Source of the DNA: Acidimangrovimonas sediminis
Lineage (GTDB): Bacteria > Pseudomonadota > Alphaproteobacteria > Rhodobacterales > Rhodobacteraceae
NCBI RefSeq assembly: GCF_002871005.1
Contig: NZ_PHSN01000022.1
Location: 25,788 to 89,787 of the forward strand
Length of the DNA stretch: 64,000 nucleotides
Direction: 5' to 3'
Shown here: positions 37,753-47,131 of the stretch, piece after piece
Numbering within the stretch: the first letter of the stretch is position 1
Layout of the letters: the number at the start of each line of letters is the position of its first letter
Made by a program: the position numbers and the translations under genes
The notes under the pieces: model-generated
What the model was told of the DNA's origin: nothing
What the model saw: only the letters and a program-made list of their open reading frames with translations
Database searches by the model: none

Positions 37753-38084
37753 CCATCAGCTTCGACGATTTTCTGAAGGTCGACATTCGCGTGGGCCGCA
37801 TCGTGCAGGCCGAACCCTTCCCCGAGGCCCGCAAGCCCGCGATCAAGCTGTGGGTCGACCTCGGGCCGGAACTTGGGGTCAAGAAGAGCTCGGCCCAGAT
37901 CACCAAACACTACACCCCCGAGGGGCTGATCGGGCAGCAGGTGATGGCGGTGGTGAACTTCCCGCCCCGCCAGATCGGCCCGGTGATGTCCGAGGTGCTT
38001 GTGCTCGGCGTGCCCGATGCCGACAACGAGGTCGTCCTCCTCACGCCCGAGCAGGACGTCCCGCTGGGCGGGCGGCTCTACTGA
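37749..38084 (+). CDS. csaA: CsaA-like tRNA-binding domain protein
   Basis: Stand-alone EMAP/OB-fold tRNA-binding domain of 111 residues: [14 protein letters not shown] at the N-terminus and the closing VPLGGRLY. CsaA proteins have been linked to chaperone and export roles in Bacillus. It is coupled to proC upstream (ATGA) and overlaps the dehydrogenase start by one base (TGATG). Confidence 0.93.
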   Translation: MTISFDDFLKVDIRVGRIVQAEPFPEARKPAIKLWVDLGPELGVKKSSAQITKHYTPEGLIGQQVMAVVNFPPRQIGPVMSEVLVLGVPDADNEVVLLTPEQDVPLGGRLY

Positions 38085-39037
38085 TGAAACTGCTGATCAC
38101 CCGCCCCCTGCCCGAGGCGAACGTCGCCGCCGCCCGCGCGCTGTTCGACGTCACCCTGCGCGAAGAGACCACGCCGCTGTCGCGCGACGAGATCCACGCC
38201 GCGCTGACCGATTACGACTGCGTGCTGCCAACGCTGGGCGACATCTTCGACGCCGCCGCCTTCGCCGCGGTGCCGGCACCGCGGGCGAAGCTGCTTGCGA
38301 ATTTCGGGATGGGCTACAACCATATCGACATCGAAACGGCAAAGACCGCAGGCGTCGCGGTGACCAACACCCCGGGCGCGGTGACCGACGCGACCGCCGA
38401 CATCGCGATGACGCTGATCCTGATGTCCGCCCGCCGCGCGGCGGAAGGCGAACGTCTGGTGCGGTCGGGCGCGTGGCAGGGCTGGCACCCGACGCAGATG
38501 CTGGGCCTGCACGTCAGCGGCAAGGTGCTGGGCGTGGTTGGCATGGGCCGGATCGGCAAGGCGATCGCCCGACGCGCGCACCACGGTTTCGGCATGGAGG
38601 TGGTGTTCTTCAACCGCTCGCGGGTTGCCGATCCCGGCGTGCCCGCGCGACAGCTCGACTCGCTGGCCGAGGTGATGGCCACGGCCGATATCGTGGTCGT
38701 CGCGGTGCCGGGCGGGGCGGGCACGCGCCACCTGCTCGACGCCGCCGCGCTGGCCGCGATGCCACCGCACGCGCATCTGGTGAACATCGCCCGGGGCGAC
38801 GTCGTGGACGAGGCCGCGCTGATCGCCGCGCTGACCGAGCGGCGAATCGGCGGCGCGGGCCTCGACGTCTACGAGAAGGAGCCGCAGGTGCCCGAGGCGC
38901 TGCGCGCCCTCGACAACGTCACACTGCTGCCGCACCTCGGCACCGCGGCGCTGGAAACCCGTGCGGCGATGGGAGAGGTCGCGCTGGACAACCTGCGCGC
39001 CTTCGTAGAGGGCAAACCGCTGCCGAACGCCGTCTGA
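38084..39037 (+). CDS. D-2-hydroxyacid dehydrogenase (glyoxylate/hydroxypyruvate reductase type)
   Basis: NAD(P)-dependent 2-hydroxyacid dehydrogenase, 317 residues. Substrate loop ANFGMGYNHID, nucleotide motif GVVGMGRIGKAIA, catalytic Arg in NIARGDVVDE, Glu in DVYEKEP and His in LPHLGTAALETR. Most similar in feel to glyoxylate or hydroxypyruvate reductases, which would fit disposal of the glyoxylate made by AllA, though this link is inferred. Third gene of a coupled proC-csaA run. Confidence 0.88.
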   Translation: MKLLITRPLPEANVAAARALFDVTLREETTPLSRDEIHAALTDYDCVLPTLGDIFDAAAFAAVPAPRAKLLANFGMGYNHIDIETAKTAGVAVTNTPGAVTDATADIAMTLILMSARRAAEGERLVRSGAWQGWHPTQMLGLHVSGKVLGVVGMGRIGKAIARRAHHGFGMEVVFFNRSRVADPGVPARQLDSLAEVMATADIVVVAVPGGAGTRHLLDAAALAAMPPHAHLVNIARGDVVDEAALIAALTERRIGGAGLDVYEKEPQVPEALRALDNVTLLPHLGTAALETRAAMGEVALDNLRAFVEGKPLPNAV

Positions 39038-39093
39038 ACGGCCGCCGGACCCAGCCCTGAGCGCGCCTTCCTGCGCGTACCCGCGACGGCGCC

Positions 39094-40404
39094 TCAGCCA
39101 TCGTCCGACCGGCGCCGCAGGGTGCGCAGCCGCGCGCCGATCTCGTTCGCGTGTTCGGTGATGCGGTCAAGCCGCCCCTCGGTGTCGCCGTGGAAGGCGT
39201 CCAGCTTCTCGATGATCGAGGCAAGCCCGCCGCCGCGCCCCACCAGCCACGAGTTTTCCACCCTGCACGACCGGCGCACCGCGTCGAGGCCCACGATCTG
39301 GCGCCGGAGGCCGGAGCAGAGCCGCGGCAACGCCCCCACCGCCTCGATCACCTCGCCGATCGCCTGGTGCGCCCGGGCCCGGTCGTCCAGCATCTGGCGG
39401 GTCAGCAGCCCGGTTTCGACCGCCTCGTCGAAGGCGCCCCCGCCGATTTCGCCCTCCGTCATCTCGGTCTGGCCCACGCATTCCTCCTGCAACCGGGCCA
39501 GCCCATGGCGAAACGCCGCCTGCTCCACCATGCCGCGCCAGACCTGCGCCAGCGGGCGCCCCTCCCGGGTGAAGCCGGCAAGGCTGTCTGTCACCTCGGC
39601 TGCCATCAGCCGGTAATTCTCGGAGATGGCGGTGATCGGCCCGCCGGCGGGCTCCAGCCGCGAGGCGGCGATGCGCATGTTGGTGGGCATCAGCCGTACC
39701 GTGCGGAATCCGTCGACCAGCGCGGCGATCTCCGCCTCGATCCGCGACAATTCCTCGGCGATGCGCCACGCCGAAGGCAGCATCTCGTCGCGCGGACGGC
39801 CCAGCGCCGCGTCGCGGCTGGCGATCTCGTCGGACAGGGCGCGGGCCATGAAGGCCTCGTAGCTGGGAAATCCCAGCGCCCGAAGCCGTTCCAGCAGATC
39901 TGCCGCGCTGTCCTCGGGCGCTCTCTCCCGGTCGCCCTCGGCCGCGCGGAGCGCCGCATATTCCGCCTGGATGGTGGTGAAGAGCGGCGCGCTCGGCTTG
40001 ATCCGGACCGAGAGGAAGCCGCCCTCGATCGGCGTGATCCCGGCGAACACCCAGTAGTGCAGCCCGTCCGCCGCGCGGTTCTTTACGTAGGCGCCGATCG
40101 GACGGCCCTGGCCGATGGTCTGCCACAGCAGGTGAAACACACCGCGCGGCATGTCGGGATGGCGCACCACCTTGTGGGGCGCCCCGACCAGCCTGTCCCA
40201 CGGATACTCGGCCACCCGCTGGAAGACGTCGTTGCCTGACCGGATCACGCCGCGCGGATCCGTCCGGGAATAGAAGATCTCGTCCAGCGCGAAGGGCGCC
40301 TCGCCACTGGCCGGCCGCGGGGCCGCAGCCGTCCGCCCGGGAAGAGGAAGGCCGACCGCCGCGGGGGCCTCGCCGCGATCCGGGCCGTGCAGGCCGTCCT
40401 TCAT
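39094..40404 (-). CDS. PAS-domain, Aer-like sensory protein with degenerate signalling domain
   Basis: 436 residues. An Aer-type PAS domain is at about residues 40-125 (FYSRTDPRGVIRSGNDVF, VVRHPDMPRGVFH, YVKNRAADGLHYWVFAG), the pattern that binds FAD or haem in energy-taxis receptors. The C-terminal half is helical, but the highly conserved MCP hairpin tip (EIANQTNLLALNAAIEA-like) is missing; MPTNMRIAASRLEPAG is a weak remnant. No membrane helix is seen, so it should be cytoplasmic. Redox or oxygen sensing is likely; coupling to CheA is doubtful. Confidence 0.8.
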   Translation of the reverse strand: MKDGLHGPDRGEAPAAVGLPLPGRTAAAPRPASGEAPFALDEIFYSRTDPRGVIRSGNDVFQRVAEYPWDRLVGAPHKVVRHPDMPRGVFHLLWQTIGQGRPIGAYVKNRAADGLHYWVFAGITPIEGGFLSVRIKPSAPLFTTIQAEYAALRAAEGDRERAPEDSAADLLERLRALGFPSYEAFMARALSDEIASRDAALGRPRDEMLPSAWRIAEELSRIEAEIAALVDGFRTVRLMPTNMRIAASRLEPAGGPITAISENYRLMAAEVTDSLAGFTREGRPLAQVWRGMVEQAAFRHGLARLQEECVGQTEMTEGEIGGGAFDEAVETGLLTRQMLDDRARAHQAIGEVIEAVGALPRLCSGLRRQIVGLDAVRRSCRVENSWLVGRGGGLASIIEKLDAFHGDTEGRLDRITEHANEIGARLRTLRRRSDDG

Positions 40405-40641
40405 GCGTCATTCTCCCGCGTTCCCGCGCCCACCGGCAGGGCAGCCGGGACGGATCATCTCAGCCGATTCTTGCTGCAAGGTTAACCATGGCCGCACCTG
40501 TTCCGCAGGGCAGATCCCGTCGGGGGCCCTGCCCCGCCGACCGGCCGGCTAACCCTATTGTCGGAAAACGGCTTCTGCCCTACGCTGGCGCACTTGGGGC
40601 TGAAACCGGCGCCCCCTCCCGGAGCCGGATCGAGGTGAACG

Positions 40642-41268
40642 ATGCAATTCCTGCGCCAGCAAAGGATCCTCCTGTCGGTCGAGGCCGAGATCCGCACCGA
40701 GTCGCGGAACCTGAGCGCGGCGGGCACGACGAGCCAGCGGCGCGAGCTTCCCGATCCCGATTCCGATCTGGGCATCCGCATCGCGGCCTGGGAATGGCGG
40801 GTGCGCACCGCGCTGGCCGACGTCCAGTTCGCCCACCTCATCCACCAGCGCCACGCCAAGCGCGCCCATCTGCCGGCACAGGCATCGCCGCAGCGGCGCC
40901 GGGCCGTGGGGATCGAGCAGGACCTCATCGACATTTCCGCCCTGGCGGAACGCATCGAACGCGCGATCGGCGAGTTGCTGGACATCTTCGCCTATGGCGG
41001 CGGGCGCGAGGGGGCATTCCGCAAGACGCTGGCCGAGATCCTCGGCCGTCAGGACACGATGAAGACCGAATGGGCGGAGACCCTGGCCGACCTGCGCAAG
41101 CGCCGCGCCCGGGTGGAGGCCTCGGTCACCGCGCTGTCGGGGCGTCAGGGCGGCCCGGGCGGAACCCTCTCGGCCTTCAGTGCCGTCGCGACCGCCATCG
41201 AAGGGCTGCGCATCCTGATCCAGCGGGCATGGAACCGGCGCCGCACCGCGACCCTGCGCGCCGCCTGA
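40642..41268 (+). CDS. Hypothetical protein, helical, unknown
   Basis: 208 residues with no signal peptide, membrane segment or cysteine. Long charged helical stretches (for example DISALAERIERAIGELLDIF and WAETLADLRKRRARVEASV) suggest coiled-coil. The ATG is preceded by GAGGTGAACG. It is divergent from the Aer-like gene. The 3' end is fused to a 14-nt tandem duplication carrying its stop codon. I do not recognise the family. Confidence 0.6.
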   Translation: MQFLRQQRILLSVEAEIRTESRNLSAAGTTSQRRELPDPDSDLGIRIAAWEWRVRTALADVQFAHLIHQRHAKRAHLPAQASPQRRRAVGIEQDLIDISALAERIERAIGELLDIFAYGGGREGAFRKTLAEILGRQDTMKTEWAETLADLRKRRARVEASVTALSGRQGGPGGTLSAFSAVATAIEGLRILIQRAWNRRRTATLRAA

Positions 41269-41331
41269 CACACCCCGCCTGACACACCCCGCCCGATACG
41301 CCGCGTCCGATAAGCCGCGCCCGACACATGC
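41262..41331 (+). repeat. Tandem 14-nt repeat covering a stop codon
   Basis: CGCCTGACACACCC occurs twice in tandem (41262-41289), followed by about three degraded units of the same period (CCGATACGC, CCGATAAGC, CCGACACAT). The stop codon of the unknown gene lies in the first unit. Confidence 0.8.
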
Positions 41332-41489
41332 GCCTGTTTCGCCCCATCTGCGGGCCCGTCTTGGCCCGCATCCGCCTGCGCCCCCTTTCCCTTCCCGCGC
41401 CCCGCTGACAGGATGCCGGGGCCGAACCGCGGCAGGGCCGCCGCGCCCGGACGTCACGGCGCAGGATCAGCTCACGGGGGATGCTCGAA

Positions 41490-42752
41490 ATGTCCGCAGA
41501 AAGAACCGACGTGCTGGTGGTCGGCGCAGGCCAGGCCGGCCTCGCCATGAGCGCGCACCTCGCCCGCGCGGGCGTACCACACCTTGTGCTGGAACGGGCG
41601 CGGATCGCGGAAAGCTGGCGGACCGGGCGCTGGGATTCGCTGGTCGCGAACGGCCCCGCCTGGCATGACCGCTTCCCCGACAAGACCTTCCCCGGCGATC
41701 CCGACGGCTTCCCCGGAAAGGACGAAGTCGCGGATTACATGGAGGCCTTCGCAACCGAGATCTCGGCCCCCGTGCGCACCGGGGTGGAGGTCACCCAAGT
41801 CCGGAGCCTCGAAGGCCGCCCCGGTTTCCTGTGCGAAACCTCGGCCGGCACGGTGGAGGCCGGCGCCGTCGTCGCCGCGACCGGTGCCTTCCAGACCCCG
41901 GTGATCCCGCCACTGGTGCCACCGGGGGCCGCCGGATCCACCACCCCGATCCAGATCCATTCCGCCGAGTACCGCAACCCCGGTCAATTGCCCGAAGGGG
42001 CGGTGCTGGTGGTCGGAGCCGGCTCCTCCGGCGTGCAGATCGCCGAAGAGCTGCTGTCGGCCGGCCGCCGGGTCTACCTCTCGGTCGGCCCGCACGACCG
42101 GCCGCCCCGGCGCTATCGTGGTCGCGATTTCGTCTGGTGGCTCGGCGTGCTGAACAAATGGGACATGGAGGCCACCCCGGGCGCCGACCACGTCACCATC
42201 GCGGTCAGCGGCGCCCATGGCGGACGCACCATCGACTTCCGCGATCTTGCCGCGCGCGGCATGATCCTTGTCGGACGGACCGAGAGCTATGGCGAGGGCG
42301 CCCTGCGTTTCGCCCCCGACCTTGCCCGCAACATCGCCCGCGGCGACGCCTCCTACCTCGGGCTCCTGCGCGAGGCCGACGCCCATGTCGCGCAGAACGG
42401 CCTCGACCTGCCGCCGGAACCCGAGGCGCACGAGCTTGGCCCGATGCCCACCTGCGCCGAGGAGCCGATCCTGTCGCTCGACCTCGCGGGGGCGGGCATC
42501 GGCACCATCCTCTGGGCCACCGGCTACAGCCGCGACTACGGCTGGCTTCCCGCCGGCGCGACCGACGCCGACGGCGCGCCGCGCCACAACCGCGGCGTCT
42601 CGGCCGAGCCGGGGATCTACTACCTCGGCCTGCCGTGGCAGACCCGCCGGGGATCCTCGTTCATCTGGGGGGTCTGGTTCGACGCGGGCTATGTTGCCGA
42701 CCACATCGTCAAGCAGCGCGGCTACGCGGCCTACCGGCCCGCGGCGGGCTGA
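41490..42752 (+). CDS. Flavin-containing monooxygenase-like NAD(P)/FAD oxidoreductase
   Basis: 420-residue two-dinucleotide flavoprotein. FAD motif VVGAGQAGLAMSAHL near residue 14 and NADPH motif VVGAGSSGVQIAEELL in the middle, with WATGYSRDYGW near the C-terminus (the ATG motif of class B monooxygenases). The lead segment ESWRTGRWDSLVANGP is typical of putative flavoprotein monooxygenases. An ATG at 41481 would add three residues. The substrate is unknown. Upstream of the TVP38-led operon but separated from it by a dispersed repeat. Confidence 0.85.
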   Translation: MSAERTDVLVVGAGQAGLAMSAHLARAGVPHLVLERARIAESWRTGRWDSLVANGPAWHDRFPDKTFPGDPDGFPGKDEVADYMEAFATEISAPVRTGVEVTQVRSLEGRPGFLCETSAGTVEAGAVVAATGAFQTPVIPPLVPPGAAGSTTPIQIHSAEYRNPGQLPEGAVLVVGAGSSGVQIAEELLSAGRRVYLSVGPHDRPPRRYRGRDFVWWLGVLNKWDMEATPGADHVTIAVSGAHGGRTIDFRDLAARGMILVGRTESYGEGALRFAPDLARNIARGDASYLGLLREADAHVAQNGLDLPPEPEAHELGPMPTCAEEPILSLDLAGAGIGTILWATGYSRDYGWLPAGATDADGAPRHNRGVSAEPGIYYLGLPWQTRRGSSFIWGVWFDAGYVADHIVKQRGYAAYRPAAG

Positions 42753-42830
42753 CGGCCGGACATCTGCCCCCCCCCTGGAAGCTGGAGTGGCGCGCTGTCC
42801 GGCGGTCGCGCGGGATGGCGAGGTCGGCGG

Positions 42831-42879
42831 CGGGGGCGCTGCCCCCTGCACCCCCCGGGATATTTTCGCTCAGAAGAAG
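42831..42879. repeat. Dispersed repeat, single unit
   Basis: GGGGGCGCTGCCCCC, TGCACCCCCC, GGGATATTTTCGCTCAGAAG (then AAG), the cleanest copy in the window. It separates the monooxygenase from the TVP38 gene. Confidence 0.85.
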
Positions 42880-42991
42880 GTGGAGGCGGTCGCTTTTCCC
42901 TGCGGCGCGGGAAAGGTTCGGAAGGTCGCCCCCTTTCGCACGGCGCCGTTTCGGATCATCCTGCGCGCGAACGCCGAAGGACCACGCCTCC

Positions 42992-43696
42992 ATGCCGCCC
43001 GCGACCTCCCGCCTGCTCCGGCGCCTGCCGATCGTGGTGATCGTGCTGGCCGCGCTTGCCGGTGCGCTGTTCTTGCGCGACGCGCTGAGCCTTTCGGCGC
43101 TGGCGCGCAACCAGGACCGGCTGCTGGCATACCGCGATGCACACTACCCGCTGGCCGCGCTGGCCTTCGTCGCGGCCTACGCGCTGCTCGTGGCGCTTTC
43201 GCTGCCCGGGGCGCTGGTGGCCACGCTGACCGGCGGGTTCCTGTTCGGGGTCTTTCCCGGCGTGGTTCTCAACGTGACCGCGGCGACCCTTGGTGCCACG
43301 GCGATCTTCCTCGCCGCGCGGGCGGGCATCGGCACCGATATCGCACGCAGGCTCGACCAGTCCGGCGGCGCGACGCGTCGGTTTCGTGACGGGCTGCGGC
43401 GCAACGAATGGTCGTTCCTCTTCCTGATACGGTTGGTGCCGGTCGTGCCCTTCGCGCTGGCCAATCTCCTGCCCGCGCTGCTGGGGGTCGGCCTTGGCCG
43501 CTTTGCCCTGACGACCGCGCTGGGAATCGTGCCGGGCGCGCTTATCTACACCTGGCTGGGCGCCGGGCTGGGCATGCTCTTCGCCCGGGGCGAGACGCCG
43601 GACCTCGGGGTGATTCTGGAGCCGCGGTTCCTCCTGCCGCTACTGGCCCTTGCCGCGCTCTCGTTCCTGCCGGTGCTGGTGAGGCGCCGGGCATGA
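42992..43696 (+). CDS. TVP38/TMEM64 (DedA-like) membrane protein
   Basis: 234-residue inner-membrane protein with five or six helices. The SNARE-associated/DedA motif region GALVATLTGGFLFGVFPGVVLN and the signature RLVPVVPFALANLLPALLGV are present. Family members are proposed lipid or small-solute transporters. Its stop overlaps the next gene by 4 nt. TVP38 beside a MerA-like flavoprotein is a recurrent pairing. Confidence 0.88.
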   Translation: MPPATSRLLRRLPIVVIVLAALAGALFLRDALSLSALARNQDRLLAYRDAHYPLAALAFVAAYALLVALSLPGALVATLTGGFLFGVFPGVVLNVTAATLGATAIFLAARAGIGTDIARRLDQSGGATRRFRDGLRRNEWSFLFLIRLVPVVPFALANLLPALLGVGLGRFALTTALGIVPGALIYTWLGAGLGMLFARGETPDLGVILEPRFLLPLLALAALSFLPVLVRRRA

Positions 43697-45096
43697 GGGC
43701 GGATCTCTGTGTCATCGGTGCCGGGTCGGGCGGGCTGTCGGTCGCGGCGGGGGCGGCGCAGATGGGGGCCCGCGTCGTGCTGGTCGAGGCGGGCGAGATG
43801 GGCGGCGATTGCCTGAACGCGGGCTGCGTGCCCTCGAAGGCGCTGATCGCCGCCGCGTCCCGTGCCGAGGCGGTGCGGAGCGGCGGCCTGGGCACCAGGG
43901 GCGCGGCACCCGAGACCGACTTCGCCGCCGTGATGGCCCATGTCCGCGCCACCGTCGCGGCGATCGCCCCGCACGACAGCCAGGAACGGTTCGAGGGCCT
44001 CGGGGTCACGGTGATCCGCGCCCATGCCCGCTTCATCGGCCGCGACCGGATCGAGGCCGGGGGGCAGGAGGTCACCGCACGCCGGTTCGTGGTGGCCACC
44101 GGCGCGCGCCCCGTCCTGCCCGACATCCCCGGCCTTGCCGACACGCCACACCTGACGAACGAGACGCTCTGGTCCCTCGACACCCTCCCCGGGCACCTGG
44201 CGGTCCTCGGCGGGGGACCGCTGGGCCTGGAGATGGCGCAGGCGTTCCGCCGCCTGGGCGCGCGGGTCACGGTCCTCGAGGCGGGCCAAGCACTTTCGCG
44301 CGAGGAACCGGAACTCGCCTCGTTCGTTCTGTCCAGATTGCGCGCTGAGGGCGTGGAGATCCGCGAGAACACGCCCGTGCGGGCGGTTCGACAGGCAAAC
44401 GGGGAAATCGCGGTGGAAACGGAAAACGCCACGATCACGGCGGACAGGCTTTTGATCGCGGCCGGGCGCAGGCCCGCGACCGCGGGGCTTGGCCTTGAAC
44501 GCGCCGGGGTCGAGACCGGCCCGGATGGCGCGGTCCGCGTCGACGCGCGCCTGCGCAGCACGAACCGCCGGATCTTTGCCGTGGGGGATGTGGCCGGATT
44601 GGGGCAGTTCACCCACCTCGCGGGCTATCACGCGGGCCTCGTGGTGCGCGCGGCGCTGCTGGGCCTGCCCGCGCGGCTGCGCCACGACCATGTCCCGCGG
44701 GTGACCTATACCGACCCCGAGCTTGCCCAGGTCGGCCTGACCGAGGCCCAGGCCCGCGCGAAATGGCCCACCGGCATCGAGACAATCCTGACCCCGCTTG
44801 CCGGGAACGACCGCGCCCGGACCGAAGGCCTGACCGGCGGCGCGCTGAAGCTGGTCCTGCGCAAGGGCCGGCCGGTCGGCGTGGGGATCTGCGCCCCCGG
44901 CGCGGGCGAGATGATCGGCCTGTGGTCGCTTGCCCTTGCGACACGCAGGAAATTGACCGCGCTGCCGTCCACGATCCTGCCCTACCCTACACTTTCGGAG
45001 GTATCCAAGAGCGCCGCGGGTGCCTATTTTTCCCCACGCGTGTTTGATAATGCTTGGCTCAGACGCTGGGTCCGCGTGATCCAGTCCCTGCCCTGA
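43693..45096 (+). CDS. MerA/Lpd-like pyridine nucleotide-disulfide oxidoreductase
   Basis: 467 residues. FAD motif VIGAGSGGLSVAAGAAQMG, redox disulfide CLNAGCVPSKAL, NAD(P) motif GGGPLGLEMAQAF, and FAD site VGDVAG. The C-terminal motif reads PYPTLSE, where lipoamide dehydrogenase has HAHPTLSE, so the catalytic histidine is a tyrosine as in mercuric reductase-like proteins. No N-terminal metal domain or terminal CC pair is seen, so true Hg reduction is unlikely. Tightly coupled to TVP38 (ATGA overlap). The substrate is unknown. Confidence 0.85.
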   Translation: MRADLCVIGAGSGGLSVAAGAAQMGARVVLVEAGEMGGDCLNAGCVPSKALIAAASRAEAVRSGGLGTRGAAPETDFAAVMAHVRATVAAIAPHDSQERFEGLGVTVIRAHARFIGRDRIEAGGQEVTARRFVVATGARPVLPDIPGLADTPHLTNETLWSLDTLPGHLAVLGGGPLGLEMAQAFRRLGARVTVLEAGQALSREEPELASFVLSRLRAEGVEIRENTPVRAVRQANGEIAVETENATITADRLLIAAGRRPATAGLGLERAGVETGPDGAVRVDARLRSTNRRIFAVGDVAGLGQFTHLAGYHAGLVVRAALLGLPARLRHDHVPRVTYTDPELAQVGLTEAQARAKWPTGIETILTPLAGNDRARTEGLTGGALKLVLRKGRPVGVGICAPGAGEMIGLWSLALATRRKLTALPSTILPYPTLSEVSKSAAGAYFSPRVFDNAWLRRWVRVIQSLP

Positions 45097-45108
45097 GGCC
45101 CCTTCGGC

Positions 45109-46530
45109 GTGCGTAAGTTCCTCAACACCCTGTCCGGTCGGTTCCTGATCCTGACCACGGTCTTCGTGCTTCTGGCCGAGGTGTTGATCTTCGTGCCCTC
45201 GATCTCGCGCTTCCGCGAGGATTACCTGCTGTTGCGCCTCGAACGGGCACAGATCGCCTCGCTGGCGACGCTGGCCAACAACGGCATGGTCTCGGCCCAG
45301 CTGGAGAAGGAGCTTCTGACCAACGCGGGCGTCCTGAACGTCGTGCTGCGGCGCAACGCGGTGCGGCAGCTGGTGCTGTCCTCGCCCATTCCGCAGCCGA
45401 TCTACACCACCTACGACCTGCGCACCGATACCACGTTCGACCTGATCCGCGACGCGCTGTCGGAATTCTTCGACCCGCACAACCGGGTGATCCGCGTGAT
45501 CGGCAACCCGACACAGGACGCGGGCCAGCAGATCGAGGTGACTCTGGAAAGCGCGCCGATGCGCAAGGCGATGATCGATTACGGCATCCGCATATTCGCG
45601 CTGTCGGCGGTGATCTCGGTGATGACGGCGCTTCTGCTGTTCTTCGCCGTGCAAAGGCTGATGGTCGGCCCGATCCGCAAGCTCGTCCATCACATGTCCG
45701 ATTACGCCGAGGCGCCGGAGGATGCGCGGCGGGTGATCGACCCCTCGGCCTCGATCATGGAACTGCGCGAGGCCGAGGAGGCGTTGAAGTCGCTGCAGAA
45801 GCAGTTGACCGGCGCGCTGAGGCAGAAGGAGCGTCTGGCGCAGCTGGGCGGCGCGGTGGCCAAGGTCAGCCACGACCTGCGCAACATCCTGACCACCGCC
45901 CAGCTTTTTGCCGACCGGATGGAGAATTCCGAAGATCCCGCAGTCGCCCGCGCGGCGCCCAAGCTGATCGGCTCCATCGGGCGGGCGGTGAACCTGTGCG
46001 AGGGGACGCTGGCCTTCGGCAAGGCCGAGGAGCCGCCGCCCACGCTGACGCGCTTTCCGCTCAAGACGCTGGTGGGCGACGTGATCGAAAGCGAGACGCT
46101 GGCCTGCGACGGCGCGCCGGTGACCTTCCTCGAGGACGTGCCGCCCGGCCTGATGATCCGCGCCGATACCGAACAGCTTTACCGCGTGCTGTCGAACCTC
46201 GTGCGCAACGCGCGGCAGGCGATCATCGCCACCGGCAAGCCCGGCGAGATCGAGATCGGCGGCGGCGAGGACGAAACCTGCTGGTGGATCAAGGCGGGCG
46301 ACACCGGGCCGGGCCTGCCGCCGAAGGCCAAGGAACACCTCTTCACCCCGTTCCAGGGCAACGCGCGCAAGGGGGGCATCGGCCTCGGCCTCGCGATCTC
46401 GGCCGAGCTGATCCGCGGCCATGGCGGGCGGCTGGAACTCGTGCGCTCGGACGAGGACGGGACGGAGTTCATCATCCGCCTGCCGAAGATGGTGGCGGCC
46501 GCCGAATACCAGGACATCGCGGCGAAATAG
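45109..46530 (+). CDS. Sensor histidine kinase, orphan
   Basis: 473-residue inner-membrane kinase starting at a GTG at 45109. Two helices (about residues 10-30 and 160-185) enclose a periplasmic domain with no recognised fold; a HAMP-like linker follows. HisKA has the phosphorylated His in AKVSHDLRNIL (about residue 254); the HATPase domain has LVRNARQAI, DTGPGLP and GIGLGLAI. It starts 12 nt after the flavoprotein gene, and no response regulator is nearby. Confidence 0.9.
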   Translation: MRKFLNTLSGRFLILTTVFVLLAEVLIFVPSISRFREDYLLLRLERAQIASLATLANNGMVSAQLEKELLTNAGVLNVVLRRNAVRQLVLSSPIPQPIYTTYDLRTDTTFDLIRDALSEFFDPHNRVIRVIGNPTQDAGQQIEVTLESAPMRKAMIDYGIRIFALSAVISVMTALLLFFAVQRLMVGPIRKLVHHMSDYAEAPEDARRVIDPSASIMELREAEEALKSLQKQLTGALRQKERLAQLGGAVAKVSHDLRNILTTAQLFADRMENSEDPAVARAAPKLIGSIGRAVNLCEGTLAFGKAEEPPPTLTRFPLKTLVGDVIESETLACDGAPVTFLEDVPPGLMIRADTEQLYRVLSNLVRNARQAIIATGKPGEIEIGGGEDETCWWIKAGDTGPGLPPKAKEHLFTPFQGNARKGGIGLGLAISAELIRGHGGRLELVRSDEDGTEFIIRLPKMVAAAEYQDIAAK

Positions 46531-46561
46531 CCGGGCGGTGCCCGGGACAAGGAGCGACAGC

Positions 46562-47131
46562 ATGACCGAGGCACTTCTGATCATCGACATGCAGGCAGAG
46601 ATGCAGCACCGCATCGACGCGGGCTACGACTGCGTCAACCCCGACGCCTCCGGCCGGATCGACGCGCTGGCCCGCGCCTTCCGGCAGTCCGGGCGCCCGG
46701 TGATCCACATCCGCCACCGCGAGGCCGACCCGGCCTCTCCCATGCGCCCCGGCGGCGCGGGCTACCCGCCGATGCCCTGCGCCGAGGCCGCCCCGGGCGA
46801 GGCGGTATTTGACAAGACGACCTCCTCGGCCTTTGCCTCGACCGACCTCGCGCAGCACCTCGCGGCGGCCGGCATCACCGGGCTTGCCGTCACCGGCGCG
46901 GTGGCGGGGTTCTGTGTCAACTCCAGCGTGCGGGCCGGCTGCGACCTCGGGCTGGCGATGCGCGTGGTGCCCGACGCGGTGCTGGGCTTCGGCCTGCACG
47001 ACCTCTCGGCCCGGGTCATCTTCGACGTCACCATGGCCCATCTGGCCGCCGATTTCGCCACGCTGATCGACAGCGCGGACCTGATCGCCGAGCTGACCAC
47101 CGAGGGCACCGCCACCCCGGCCGGGGCATGA
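46562..47131 (+). CDS. Isochorismatase-family cysteine hydrolase
   Basis: 189 residues. The catalytic triad is visible as Asp in LLIIDMQAEM, Lys in VFDKTTSSAF and Cys in GAVAGFCVNSSVRAG. The family contains nicotinamidase, N-carbamoylsarcosine amidase and others, and the substrate cannot be told. It lies 31 nt after the kinase gene and overlaps the VOC gene by 4 nt. Confidence 0.88.
   Translation: MTEALLIIDMQAEMQHRIDAGYDCVNPDASGRIDALARAFRQSGRPVIHIRHREADPASPMRPGGAGYPPMPCAEAAPGEAVFDKTTSSAFASTDLAQHLAAAGITGLAVTGAVAGFCVNSSVRAGCDLGLAMRVVPDAVLGFGLHDLSARVIFDVTMAHLAADFATLIDSADLIAELTTEGTATPAGA

Noticed and set aside
43693..45096. Lipoamide dehydrogenase or true mercuric reductase
   Set aside because: The catalytic His of Lpd is Tyr here, and the N-terminal metal domain and C-terminal Cys pair of MerA are absent.
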